Below are positions 16,823-25,255 of a stretch of 40,624 nt of DNA, one piece after another. A program made the position numbers and the translations under genes. Source of the stretch: a bacterium EF100-94H03 bin56 (lineage in GTDB: Bacteria > Pseudomonadota > Alphaproteobacteria > SP197). Below the pieces are notes generated by a model that was given only the letters and a program-made list of their open reading frames with translations, had not been told where the DNA came from and searched no databases. The DNA lies in assembly GCA_002238685.1 (NCBI GenBank), contig MPMV01000038.1:1-40624 (forward strand). The letters are read 5' to 3'. Numbering within the stretch: position 1 is the first letter of the stretch; each line of letters starts with the position of its first letter.

Positions 16823-18493
16823 TCAGGCTTTCGCGAAGAGGTCCTTCCTCAGGCTCTGGATGGCGTCGGGATCGACGTCGACATGGATGACGGCCGGCTT
16901 GTCCGACTCGAGGGCGGATAAGAGAGCTCGTGCGGTCTCGCCCGGCCGCCTGGCACGCCAGCCGTTGGCGCCGACGAGCCGGGCATAGTCGGCGAAGGGT
17001 GGATTGAGGAGATCGGCGCCAACGTAACGGCCATCGAAGAAGTCCCGCTGGTAGGCCTTTTCGGCACCCCAGGCGCGGTTGTCGAGAACGATGGCGATCA
17101 CCGGAAGACTGTGCTGCACGGCCGTCGTCAGCTCGATCATGGAGAGACCAAACCCGCCATCACCCATGATGGCGATCACCGGTGAACCGGGTGCTGCCGC
17201 CTGCGCCCCCAGGGCAGCGGCATAGCCGAAACCCACGAGTCCGAAATCAAGTGGTGTCACGAGGCCCGGACAACGGCCAAACCTCAGGCGATCGGCCGCC
17301 TGCAGGCAGACGGCGCCCGTATCGAGAGTGACGATCGCATCGCGGGGAAGCGCATCGCGAATCTCGCCCAACACCCTCGTCGGCGCGAGCGGCATGCCCG
17401 TCAGCCGAGCCTCTCTTTCGCGCTCGGCCTCGATGAGGAGCCGTTCGTCATGAAAGGCTCCTGTCCAGGCCTGCCAGCGCGCTGCCGCCGGGACAGCCGC
17501 CAGGAAGGCGCGGGCCGCCTCCCTTGCATCGGCGACGATGCCCAGCGTCACCGGAAAGTGACGTCCAGGCGCCATGGCATCGATATCCACCTGCACGATG
17601 GCTGCGTGCGGGTTGACGTAATCGGCGCTGTGAAAGGTCGAATTGAACCCAAGGCGGGTGCCCAGTGCCAGGATGAAGTCGGCTTCGCGTGTGAGCCTGG
17701 AGGCAAGACGGTTGCCGCGCGGACCCGCCTGGCCGGCCAGCAACGGGTGGTCCGTCGCCAGCACGTCGTGGTGACCGGTCGCGGCGACGACGGGGATGTC
17801 GAGTGTACGGGCGAGGTGATCGAGTTCAGATGATCCTCTCGCCCACTTCAATCCGCCACCGGCCACGATCACCGGCCGCTCGGAGACGGCAAGCAGGTCC
17901 TTCACCTGTTCAATGTGCCAGTCCGCCGGCGCCCCCGCCGTGATGGGCCCGCAAGGTCGCGGCAGATTCCCGGGAACCGATGACGCGAAGAGGTCTCGCG
18001 GCACATGGAGGACGACGGGACCGCGCCTGCCGGTCATGGCGACACGCAGGGCCTCGTTGAGGAGTTCGCAGAGCCTGTCGGCATGCGGCACCCGGATCGA
18101 GCGCTTGGTGACCGGCGCCAGGAGCGCCTCCTGGTCGATTTCCTGGAAAGTGTCGCGCCCTGACTGGCTGCGCGAGATGGCTCCGGCGATGGCCACCACG
18201 GGAGAATAGGCGAGATGGGCCTCCGCAAGAGCTGTCGCCAGATTGGCAACTCCGGGGCCGGCCTGGGCGCCCAGCACGACACCCGGCCCGCCGGTCAGGC
18301 GTGCTGCGGCGTCTGCCATGTGACCGGCAGCACGCTCGTCGCGGGCGCCGATGTAGGAAATGGGGGAATCGTGGAGCGCATCGAGGAGTTCGAGCATCGA
18401 ACCGCCGATGACCCCGAAAACCGTGCCGACACCGGCACGTTCGAGAACACGCGCCACAGCCTCACCGGCGCCGATGCGTGAAGATGCCGGCAT
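16823..18493 (-). CDS. Thiamine-diphosphate-dependent enzyme (acetolactate synthase-like)
   Basis: A 556-residue member of the ALS/pyruvate oxidase/sulfoacetaldehyde acetyltransferase superfamily. It has the three-domain layout: N-terminal ThDP pyrimidine domain with activating Glu53 in ARDERAAGHMADAA, a central domain (RPVIVAGGGLKW), and the C-terminal pyrophosphate motif starting IMGDGGFGLSMIEL and ending VLDNRAWG. ATG 18493 sits five bases after GGAGG and shares a base with the upstream stop (TGATG); GTG 18496 is less well placed. No small regulatory ALS subunit is adjacent, which argues against branched-chain synthesis. The company of a methyltransferase and a TMADH-like flavoenzyme suggests a catabolic carboligase or lyase. 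Confidence 0.85.
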   Translation of the reverse strand: MPASSRIGAGEAVARVLERAGVGTVFGVIGGSMLELLDALHDSPISYIGARDERAAGHMADAAARLTGGPGVVLGAQAGPGVANLATALAEAHLAYSPVVAIAGAISRSQSGRDTFQEIDQEALLAPVTKRSIRVPHADRLCELLNEALRVAMTGRRGPVVLHVPRDLFASSVPGNLPRPCGPITAGAPADWHIEQVKDLLAVSERPVIVAGGGLKWARGSSELDHLARTLDIPVVAATGHHDVLATDHPLLAGQAGPRGNRLASRLTREADFILALGTRLGFNSTFHSADYVNPHAAIVQVDIDAMAPGRHFPVTLGIVADAREAARAFLAAVPAAARWQAWTGAFHDERLLIEAEREREARLTGMPLAPTRVLGEIRDALPRDAIVTLDTGAVCLQAADRLRFGRCPGLVTPLDFGLVGFGYAAALGAQAAAPGSPVIAIMGDGGFGLSMIELTTAVQHSLPVIAIVLDNRAWGAEKAYQRDFFDGRYVGADLLNPPFADYARLVGANGWRARRPGETARALLSALESDKPAVIHVDVDPDAIQSLRKDLFAKA

Positions 18494-20430
18494 CACAGCC
18501 TCCAGGCTGCCTCGAGACCCTCGAGAACCGCCTCTTCGGCGCTTCTCGGAGCGAGGCAGTCGCCGACCCGCGTGAAAGACCGGCCGGCCGCTTCGAGAGC
18601 CAGGCCGAGATCGTCGTGTGGCACGTGACCAAGTGACAACACCAGGGAATCCATCTCCTCAAGGATGATCGCCTCGCCCGTCAGCGTGTCCTGGAAGTAG
18701 GCCACGTCGTCGTCGGCGCCGAAGAGGCGCGCATGGGTGATGATGTCTACGCCCAGCCTTCGCAACCGCCCGACATGGTGGTTGCGGACGTAGAGCTGCA
18801 GGAGTTCTCCTGCCATGGCGCCATTGACCACGAGACGCACCCTGTGGCCTGCCTCGGCCAGCCTCTCCGCCAGGCCCAGGCCGGTCCAGTCGGCGCGCCC
18901 GTCGGCAATCACCACGGAATGCCCGACGTTGGCTCCCTCGAGCAGCGAGATGGCTTCCACGACATGGGCCTCGCCCTCGATCGGTGGCGTCCACGGCCGG
19001 GCGCCGGTGGCCACGATGACGGCATCGGGGTCGCATTCCTCAACGAGGCGGGGAGTCACCGTCGATCCGGTACGGATCTCCGCGCCGGCGCTTCGGACTT
19101 CGTGCTCGAGATTCTGCACCAGGCCGCCGAACTCCTCGCGTCCCGGAAGCATGGAGGCATGACGCGCCTGTCCTCCCGTCAAGTCTCCTGCCTCGTACAC
19201 CGTGACCCGGTGCCCTCGTGCGGCAGCAACCGCCGCCGCCTTGAGTCCGGCCGGACCGCCGCCGGCCACCATCACGGACCGAACGACGGGGGATGGGACA
19301 TGCGTGCCGTAACGGCGTTCGCGCCCGGAGACGGGATTCTGGATGCAGGAGATGGCAACTCCCTTGTGCGAATGCCCGATACAGGCCTGGTTGCAGGCTA
19401 TGCAGGCACGGATATCGTCAAAGCGCTCTTCACGCGCCTTCAGCGCCATGGCGGGATCCGAGATCATTGCCCGGGTCATGCCACACAGATCCGCATCGCC
19501 TGACGCCAGGATACTCTCGGCAATCTGCGGCTGGTTGATGCGTCCGGTGGCGATCACAGGCACTCCGGAGACCTCCTTCACCCGCCTGGCAAGGGGAGCG
19601 ATGTAGCCTGCCGGAATACCCATGGGCGCGGCGATGTGGACAGAGGCGCCGAGACTCGACGACATGCCGGCGACGACGCTGATGTAGTCGAGGCGGTGCG
19701 CCAGGGCTCTTGCGACGGCTTCGACATCATCGGCGGTGAGGCCCTGGGCCGGGTCAAGTTCGTCGCCGGATATCCGCATGCCGAGTATCGCATCACCGAT
19801 TGCAGCGCGCATCGCCGACAGTGTCTCCTCGACGAACCGCAGGCGCCTGTCGAAAGACCCTCCCCATGCATCATCCCGATGATTGAGCCGGGGGTTGAGG
19901 AACTGCGCCGGCAGGTAACCATGGCTGGCGACCAGTTCCACGCCGTCGAGGCCGGACTCGGCAAGAAATCCGGCTCCCCGGGCAAATCCCTCGATCACCT
20001 CCTCGATCAGATCACCGGACATGGCCCTCGGCATGATGTGAAAGCGCTCGTTGGGAATCGAAGAAGGAGCGACGGCGGTGGCCATGAGGCCATCGGTGCG
20101 AACCTGGATTTCCCGGCCCGGGTGGAACAGCTGGCCGAAGATCCGCACGCCGAGCCGTTGCACCGCACCGGCGAGGCGACGGTATCCCGGAATACAGTCT
20201 GCCGAGCGGGCATCGAGGCAGTTGGCGGCGAAGACGCCAGTGTCGTGAACGGTGGCGATCTCGACGACGATGAGACCGGCGCCGCCGGCTGCCCTTGCCT
20301 CGTGGTATGCCACCAGGTCATCGCTCACCTCTCCGTCAGCAAGGTGGGTGTGATGACCGGTGAAGACGATCCGGTTGCGGATGTCCGTCCTTGCGATCGT
20401 CACCGGCGAGAACAGGTGGGGCAGCATCAT
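18493..20430 (-). CDS. FMN/Fe-S NADH:flavin oxidoreductase (trimethylamine dehydrogenase / 2,4-dienoyl-CoA reductase type)
   Basis: A 645-residue three-domain enzyme: an N-terminal old-yellow-enzyme TIM barrel (FSPVTIARTDIRNRIV; active-site HGYLPAQFLNPRLNHR near residue 170), a four-cysteine cluster at Cys343, 346, 350 and 362, and a C-terminal nucleotide-binding region (VMVAGGGPAGLKAA). This is the plan of trimethylamine dehydrogenase, N-methylproline demethylase-like enzymes and dienoyl-CoA reductase. Beside an MttB-family gene an amine-oxidising or demethylating role is the better guess. Its ATG overlaps the upstream stop (ATGA) and its stop overlaps the next start. Confidence 0.87.
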   Translation of the reverse strand: MMLPHLFSPVTIARTDIRNRIVFTGHHTHLADGEVSDDLVAYHEARAAGGAGLIVVEIATVHDTGVFAANCLDARSADCIPGYRRLAGAVQRLGVRIFGQLFHPGREIQVRTDGLMATAVAPSSIPNERFHIMPRAMSGDLIEEVIEGFARGAGFLAESGLDGVELVASHGYLPAQFLNPRLNHRDDAWGGSFDRRLRFVEETLSAMRAAIGDAILGMRISGDELDPAQGLTADDVEAVARALAHRLDYISVVAGMSSSLGASVHIAAPMGIPAGYIAPLARRVKEVSGVPVIATGRINQPQIAESILASGDADLCGMTRAMISDPAMALKAREERFDDIRACIACNQACIGHSHKGVAISCIQNPVSGRERRYGTHVPSPVVRSVMVAGGGPAGLKAAAVAAARGHRVTVYEAGDLTGGQARHASMLPGREEFGGLVQNLEHEVRSAGAEIRTGSTVTPRLVEECDPDAVIVATGARPWTPPIEGEAHVVEAISLLEGANVGHSVVIADGRADWTGLGLAERLAEAGHRVRLVVNGAMAGELLQLYVRNHHVGRLRRLGVDIITHARLFGADDDVAYFQDTLTGEAIILEEMDSLVLSLGHVPHDDLGLALEAAGRSFTRVGDCLAPRSAEEAVLEGLEAAWRL

Positions 20431-21956
20431 CGAGGACGAACGGCCTCCAGCGTCAGGCAAATTGGAAAGCGCTCGCGCAGACGCCGGTCGAGTGCCTGGG
20501 GAAAGTGATCCGCCCGGTGATCCCGGAGGATCCGCCGGGCTTCCTGGCGTGCCCTCTCCCGGATGTCGAGCGCTCCGGCTTCCTCCCATGCGCCGGGCGA
20601 TTGACGGTCCGCCAGGCGGGGGTAGAGATAGTCCCGGGTCATGGCGCCGAGAGTCTGCGAGTGGCCCAGATAGTGTCCCTCTCCGTTCACCACCTCGGTG
20701 ACCGTATCGACCGAAAGCGTATCGTCATTGACCTCGATACCGCGAACCGTCCGCATGATGGCGCCGAGCATGTCGTTGTCGATGAGGTAGCTTTCCGGGG
20801 CGGCGCCGAGCAGGCTCGCGTGCATGCCGCAACTCTGGGTGATCATCGAACAGCCCGCCTGGGCAGCGAGGGTGACAGCGCAGGCCTTCTCGTAGCCGGA
20901 CTGGGCATCGGGCACCTTGGCATCCGTGATGCCGGCCATGACGCTGCACGGCAGGCCATAGTGGCGCGCCATCTGGGTAGCCGCGGCAGCAGCGACCGCC
21001 TGTTCCCCGCTGCCACCGCACATGGCGCCGGTGCGCAAGTCCGAGACCAGGGGCTTGGGTCCGATGATGGCGACGCAATCGGGATCGATGAGGTGGCAGT
21101 AGACCAGCCCGGCAAGCGCCTCGGCAACCGCCTGGGCCACCGCGCCAGCCAGGGTCGCCGGCGCCGTGGCGCCTGCCTGTCCGGCGGAGACCAGCATCAC
21201 CGGCATGCCGAGAGGAATGGCCCGTTCGAGAACCCACAAGGCTTCCTCGGCAAAGCGCAGGGGCGGAACCACGTGGCACGAAAGCAGCATGGCAAAGGGT
21301 CGTTGACGATACCGCCCCTCACCGCCTGCAATGGCGTCGAACAGGGCGACGACAGCCTCGACATTGCGGGCTTCGGTGATGCTGGTCCCGACATGCTTTG
21401 AGGTGCCAGCGAGGATGGCGTAAGCCGTGTTCACGTCGAAGGCGAGGGGGTCCTCAATATCGCAGGCAACAAGCGAACGGTCGTAGAAGTGGATGTTGTC
21501 GAGGGTGTCGACGATGCGGGCGATGTCGTGGAGATCCCGCACCGTGGCGCTCCGGTAGCGCCCCGTCTCCAGATCGACGATGTTGGGCGACGCACCCCCG
21601 GATCCGAAATGAACCCGGCCGTCGGCAATGTCGAGATCATGATCGCGGGTCTGCCCCCAGGCGACAAAGGAGCGCCGGCTGCTGCGCAGCACCTCCTCGA
21701 CGAGGGTTGCGGGAAAGTGGAGGCGTCCATTGCCACACACCCTGCCGCCCCGTGCGGTGACGCGCTCGACCATCGGGGGAATGGCGCCCGCGAACCCGAC
21801 TTCCTCCATCAGGCGCATCACACACCGATGGATCGCCGTCACATCACTGTCGGACAGCGGTCTGTAGCAACCGCCCGGACTGCCGGGCGACACCGCGGCA
21901 GCCGGCGCCTGACGGCGCTCCTCCCTGCGGCGGTCCCGACCGCGTCTCCGGGTCAT
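20427..21956 (-). CDS. MttB-superfamily methyltransferase (non-pyrrolysine)
   Basis: A 509-residue member of the trimethylamine methyltransferase superfamily. The start MTRRRGRDRRRE is very basic, followed by the family text VMRLMEEVGF, FGSGGASPNIVDL, DRSLVACDIED and GTSKHVGTSI. The frame runs through without an internal amber codon, so it is a non-pyrrolysine type. Characterised relatives demethylate glycine betaine, proline betaine or carnitine onto a corrinoid protein. No corrinoid-binding protein gene is adjacent, which is unusual. ATG 21956 was chosen as the first Met at family-like length; a GTG twelve bases upstream is possible. First gene of a minus-strand operon. Confidence 0.85.
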   Translation of the reverse strand: MTRRRGRDRRREERRQAPAAAVSPGSPGGCYRPLSDSDVTAIHRCVMRLMEEVGFAGAIPPMVERVTARGGRVCGNGRLHFPATLVEEVLRSSRRSFVAWGQTRDHDLDIADGRVHFGSGGASPNIVDLETGRYRSATVRDLHDIARIVDTLDNIHFYDRSLVACDIEDPLAFDVNTAYAILAGTSKHVGTSITEARNVEAVVALFDAIAGGEGRYRQRPFAMLLSCHVVPPLRFAEEALWVLERAIPLGMPVMLVSAGQAGATAPATLAGAVAQAVAEALAGLVYCHLIDPDCVAIIGPKPLVSDLRTGAMCGGSGEQAVAAAAATQMARHYGLPCSVMAGITDAKVPDAQSGYEKACAVTLAAQAGCSMITQSCGMHASLLGAAPESYLIDNDMLGAIMRTVRGIEVNDDTLSVDTVTEVVNGEGHYLGHSQTLGAMTRDYLYPRLADRQSPGAWEEAGALDIRERARQEARRILRDHRADHFPQALDRRLRERFPICLTLEAVRPR

Positions 21957-22152
21957 GCGGCGCCGCACCCCTCGCCAGGGGACCGGGGAGTGACACCACC
22001 CAACTGGTCCTGAAGCAGAACGCGATTCACGCGCAGCTCCGTCAATGGCGACTCCGAGTATCGCCGCCTCGCCGGATGATGCAATGCCCGGTCGCACCTT
22101 GCCGTGGAAAGAAATCACGGCCACCATCCTTCGTCCGAGCCTGGAGACAGTC

Positions 22153-23289
22153 ATGACCGGCTTTTCCATCAACCGGCACCTGACGGGAGAGAGCCGGTGG
22201 CGCCTGGCGACACCGGCCCTGCTGCTGGATCTCGATGCCCTTGAACACAACATCACGGCTCTGGCAGCCCACTTCAGCCGGACTCCAGCCGGCTGGCGGC
22301 CCCACGCCAAGACCCACAAGTGTGCGGAAATCGCAAGACGCCAGCTCGATGCCGGAGCGACGGGAATCTGTGTCGCCAAGCTCGGCGAGGCCGATGCCCT
22401 GGTTCGTGAGGGTATCGGCCGCATCCTCATCACCTCGCCAATCGTTACAGCCGACAAGCTCGAACGGGTGCTGGCACTCAATGACACGGCAGAGGAATTG
22501 ATCCTCGTGGTCGACAACACCACGGTCGTCGACCGCCTCGCATCCCTTGCAGCCGGTCGCCAGAAGCCGATGAAGGTTCTCATCGACCTTGGCATCGGTC
22601 TCAACCGCACCGGAGTCGCATCGATTCCGGATGCCGTCGCCCTGGCACGGGAGATCGTTCGCCGACCCTCGCTCGACCTTGCCGGATTGCAGTGCTATGC
22701 TGGCGACATCCAGCACATCGCCGACTGTGCCGAGCGCGAGGGGGAGGCCGCCGAGGTTGCCGCCTATGTCGACGAGGCACGCCGCGCCGTCGCCCCGGTC
22801 GCCGGTGCTCCCGGGATCGTCACCGGTGGCGGCACAGGTACCTTTGACCACGATTCGGGCTGCGGTGTCTTTACCGACATCCAGGTGGGTTCGGCGATCT
22901 TCATGGATGTGCAATACAATGGCGTGATGCGCCGGGATGGCACTCCCGGCCCCTTCCGGACCGCCCTCTTCGTGCAGTCGACGGTGATCTCGGCCAATGT
23001 GGCCGGCGCCGCCACCATCGATGCGGGCATCAAGGCCTTTGCCACGGACGGACCCGTACCCGACATCTCCGATGGCGCCCCGGAAGGATCTCTCTACGAA
23101 TTCATGGGTGACGAACACGGCAGGATTGTCGTCAGGCAGGGAGCCAACGGACCCGCCGTCGGCGACGTCGTGACATGCGTCACCCCCCACTGCGATCCCA
23201 CGGTCAACCTCCACGACGTCTACCACTGTATCCGTGGCGACCGCCTCGTCGACATGTGGTCCATCGAGGGTCGGGGGCGCACCTGGTAG
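22153..23289 (+). CDS. Metal-activated PLP enzyme of the D-threonine aldolase / D-serine dehydratase-like family
   Basis: A 378-residue alanine-racemase-fold enzyme. The PLP lysine is Lys53 in RPHAKTHK, and the C-terminal metal site HC of CVTPHCDPTVN is as in DSD1-type enzymes. Known members cleave D-threonine or 3-hydroxyaspartate to glycine plus aldehyde or glyoxylate, or dehydrate D-serine. Substrate cannot be separated by eye. ATG 22153 follows GGAGACAG; the open frame upstream adds 36 poorly conserved residues. It is divergent from the MttB-family gene over a 196-base spacer, compatible with shared regulation. Confidence 0.88.
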   Translation: MTGFSINRHLTGESRWRLATPALLLDLDALEHNITALAAHFSRTPAGWRPHAKTHKCAEIARRQLDAGATGICVAKLGEADALVREGIGRILITSPIVTADKLERVLALNDTAEELILVVDNTTVVDRLASLAAGRQKPMKVLIDLGIGLNRTGVASIPDAVALAREIVRRPSLDLAGLQCYAGDIQHIADCAEREGEAAEVAAYVDEARRAVAPVAGAPGIVTGGGTGTFDHDSGCGVFTDIQVGSAIFMDVQYNGVMRRDGTPGPFRTALFVQSTVISANVAGAATIDAGIKAFATDGPVPDISDGAPEGSLYEFMGDEHGRIVVRQGANGPAVGDVVTCVTPHCDPTVNLHDVYHCIRGDRLVDMWSIEGRGRTW

Positions 23290-23401
23290 GCCGACAACGC
23301 AAGGATCGATTCACGGACGCGTGACGCTCGCGCCCCAGTTGCGTGCCTGTTCGCGTGATCCCGAATTCGACTGCGAGGGTCCTTCTGGCCCCGGACCGGC
23401 A

Positions 23402-23803
23402 TCACGCGAACGGAGTCACTCCCTCGGCCGCTGCGGCTTCGTTCAGTCGCCGATCGAGGCTCACCAGTGCGCACTCTTCGCGGATCGCAAGCGCCAGATA
23501 ACTGGCGTCGTAGACAGTCAAATGGTGGGCGCGTGCCAGTGCCAGTAAGTTGCCGTCGTCGGTTTCGTCCACGCGTTGAATACGTAGGCGGCGCAACCGC
23601 ACCATGCAGGTTTCGGCGTATCCTCCTGCGATACGTCCACGACGCTCGGCCGAAAGAAGCAGATTACGCAACTCGTGCCAAAACACGTCCGGAACCTTCG
23701 CGGTCTCTTCCTCCAGCCGTTCCAGCGCGCGGTCGGCGAGCGTTGCCTGTTCGTCCGGAAGAACCCAGGCGGCCACCACCGAGGCGTCGGAGACAAACGC
23801 CAT
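23402..23803 (-). CDS. vapC: PIN-domain toxin (VapC-type ribonuclease)
   Basis: A 133-residue PIN domain protein. Acidic active-site residues appear in order: Asp in FVSDASVVAAW, Glu in FWHELRNLLL, Asp in VYDASYLALAI and Asp in VSLDRRL. Members cleave tRNA or other RNA when freed from antitoxin. ATG 23803 shares a base with the antitoxin stop (TGATG), the usual antitoxin-first arrangement. Confidence 0.92.
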   Translation of the reverse strand: MAFVSDASVVAAWVLPDEQATLADRALERLEEETAKVPDVFWHELRNLLLSAERRGRIAGGYAETCMVRLRRLRIQRVDETDDGNLLALARAHHLTVYDASYLALAIREECALVSLDRRLNEAAAAEGVTPFA

Positions 23804-24045
23804 CAGCGCGTGTGCCCCTCGTGACGCCACGACAGAATCTCAGGCGTCGTCACCGCCTTCTGTTTCGCCCGTTCCCGGCGCAGTGTCGCGCTGAGCGCGG
23901 CATGCTCGTCTGCTTCGGCGATCCGCGTCACATGGGCGATCGGCGTCGTGCCGCGGCAGATCACCAGATCTTCGCCGGCTTCCACCTCCATCAGCAATGC
24001 AGACAAGTGCGTTTTTGCTTCGCCGATCTTCACACGTCGTGCCAC
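23803..24045 (-). CDS. Phd/YefM-type antitoxin of the VapC pair
   Basis: An 80-residue protein with the Phd/YefM N-terminal DNA-binding pattern (VKIGEAKTHLSALLMEVEAGEDLVI is its core; key text GEAKTHLS, GEDLVICRG, PIAHV) and a charged C-terminal tail that would wrap the toxin. GTG 24045 is chosen because AAGGAGGAAGAGACC directly precedes it; an upstream ATG at 24099 lacks such a site. Such antitoxins neutralise the PIN toxin and autorepress the operon. Confidence 0.9.
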   Translation of the reverse strand: MARRVKIGEAKTHLSALLMEVEAGEDLVICRGTTPIAHVTRIAEADEHAALSATLRRERAKQKAVTTPEILSWRHEGHTR

Positions 24046-24238
24046 GGTCTCTTCCTCCTTGTCCGATCTGCCCGAATCGTCACAGCAGCAGGTCCGCAAG
24101 TCAGCAGGATAGCCCCCGCATCGCCTTGGTCAAGTGCTTGGTCACCCCAACGCACTCGTGCGATTGGATGATCGGGCTTGACGGTTTGACTTTCGTCCCA
24201 TCAAGGATCCCGACCGTATCCGGCAGTGCGCCTGGCCT

Positions 24239-25255
24239 TCAGCGGTCGATGAGATTGCGAATGGCCTCGTCGAGGAAGTCGTGGAATGCCGGCACCGCAT
24301 GGCCGCTTGCCACGCAGTGTCCCCAGACCGTCGGGTAGACCCTGAGTTCGGCGTCGGGCATGCCCTTGACCTCGATCTCGCTGTCCTCGGGCGGGAAGTA
24401 GAGATCGCTTGAAGAGGGCATGACGATGGCGCGCGGCGTGATGGCGCCGAGTGCACGAGCAAAGTCGCCGCCATAGAGGTGATTGGCGCTGATGTCGCCC
24501 TTCTGCCAGGTCCAGAGCTTGTGGAGCAGGTTGTTGGCGTCCCAGTTGTCGACATGGTCTGCTTCCCAGTCGGCGAGGACGTCTTCGATGCTGTCGAAAC
24601 CAAGGTCGCGGTAATGGGCCTCGCGGTACCATGTCTGCGAGTAGGCCCAGCCGGCATAGACCCGGCCGAAGGCCTTGAGACCTGTGACCGGCGGCTCCGT
24701 GTAGTCGCCGTGCGACCACGTTGCGTCGGCGAGGAGTGCGGCCTTGACCCCTTCAAGGAAGACGACGTTGTGAGGCGATGTCCGCGCCGATCCGCAGAAA
24801 GGCAGTATGGCGTCGACCATGTCGGGATACTGGGCGCCCCACTGGAAGGACTGGCAACCTCCCATGGACCAGCCGGTGACAAGGCGCAGGCGGGAGATCC
24901 CCAGCGCTTCCGTCAACAGGCGGCGCTGGCAGGCGACATTGTCGAAGAACGTGATCCGCGGGAATCGCGGGCCATCCTGGGGAGCAGGATGGTTGTCCGG
25001 TGACGATGACAGCCCGTTGCCGAAGAGGTCGATCGAGACGATGAAGTGCCGTGCCGGATCGAGAGCGCGTCCGGGACCGAAGTAGGCCTCGTTGCTGCGG
25101 TGGGTCCCTGTGTAGTAGGTGGGAATGAGGACCGCATTGTCACCGGCCCGGTTCAGGGTGCCCCAGGTGCGGTAGGCAAGGTGGGCGCCCCTGAGAACCT
25201 CTCCCGATTGCAGCGTGACATCGCCAAGGGACCACGTCTCGAAGGACCCGGTCAT
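24239..25255 (-). CDS. Alpha/beta hydrolase, homoserine O-acetyltransferase (MetX)-like
   Basis: A 338-residue member of the MetX-like alpha/beta hydrolases. The family text HLAYRTWGTLN, VLIPTYYTGTH and DLFGNGLSSSPDN is visible, with the nucleophile elbow TGWSMGGCQ, acid in SSSDLYFPPED and His in WGHCVASG. True MetX uses acetyl-CoA to acylate homoserine; this shorter, divergent form could also be a plain hydrolase. Its ATG shares a base with the stop of the glutamine-synthetase-like gene upstream, and an O-acetylhomoserine sulfhydrylase-like gene is nearby, which keeps a methionine or amine-conjugate role possible. Confidence 0.82.
   Translation of the reverse strand: MTGSFETWSLGDVTLQSGEVLRGAHLAYRTWGTLNRAGDNAVLIPTYYTGTHRSNEAYFGPGRALDPARHFIVSIDLFGNGLSSSPDNHPAPQDGPRFPRITFFDNVACQRRLLTEALGISRLRLVTGWSMGGCQSFQWGAQYPDMVDAILPFCGSARTSPHNVVFLEGVKAALLADATWSHGDYTEPPVTGLKAFGRVYAGWAYSQTWYREAHYRDLGFDSIEDVLADWEADHVDNWDANNLLHKLWTWQKGDISANHLYGGDFARALGAITPRAIVMPSSSDLYFPPEDSEIEVKGMPDAELRVYPTVWGHCVASGHAVPAFHDFLDEAIRNLIDR

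Noticed and set aside
20427..21956. Pyrrolysine-encoding trimethylamine methyltransferase
   Set aside because: The frame has no internal amber codon, so it is a non-pyrrolysine member.
22042..23226. Long minus-strand open frame of 394 codons opposite the aldolase gene
   Set aside because: It is antisense to a gene with a clear PLP lysine and metal site. Its product has no family motif and is a GC-rich shadow.
24046..24238. Possible transposase remnant between antitoxin and the MetX-like gene
   Set aside because: A short reading is vaguely transposase-like, but nothing extends beyond a few residues.
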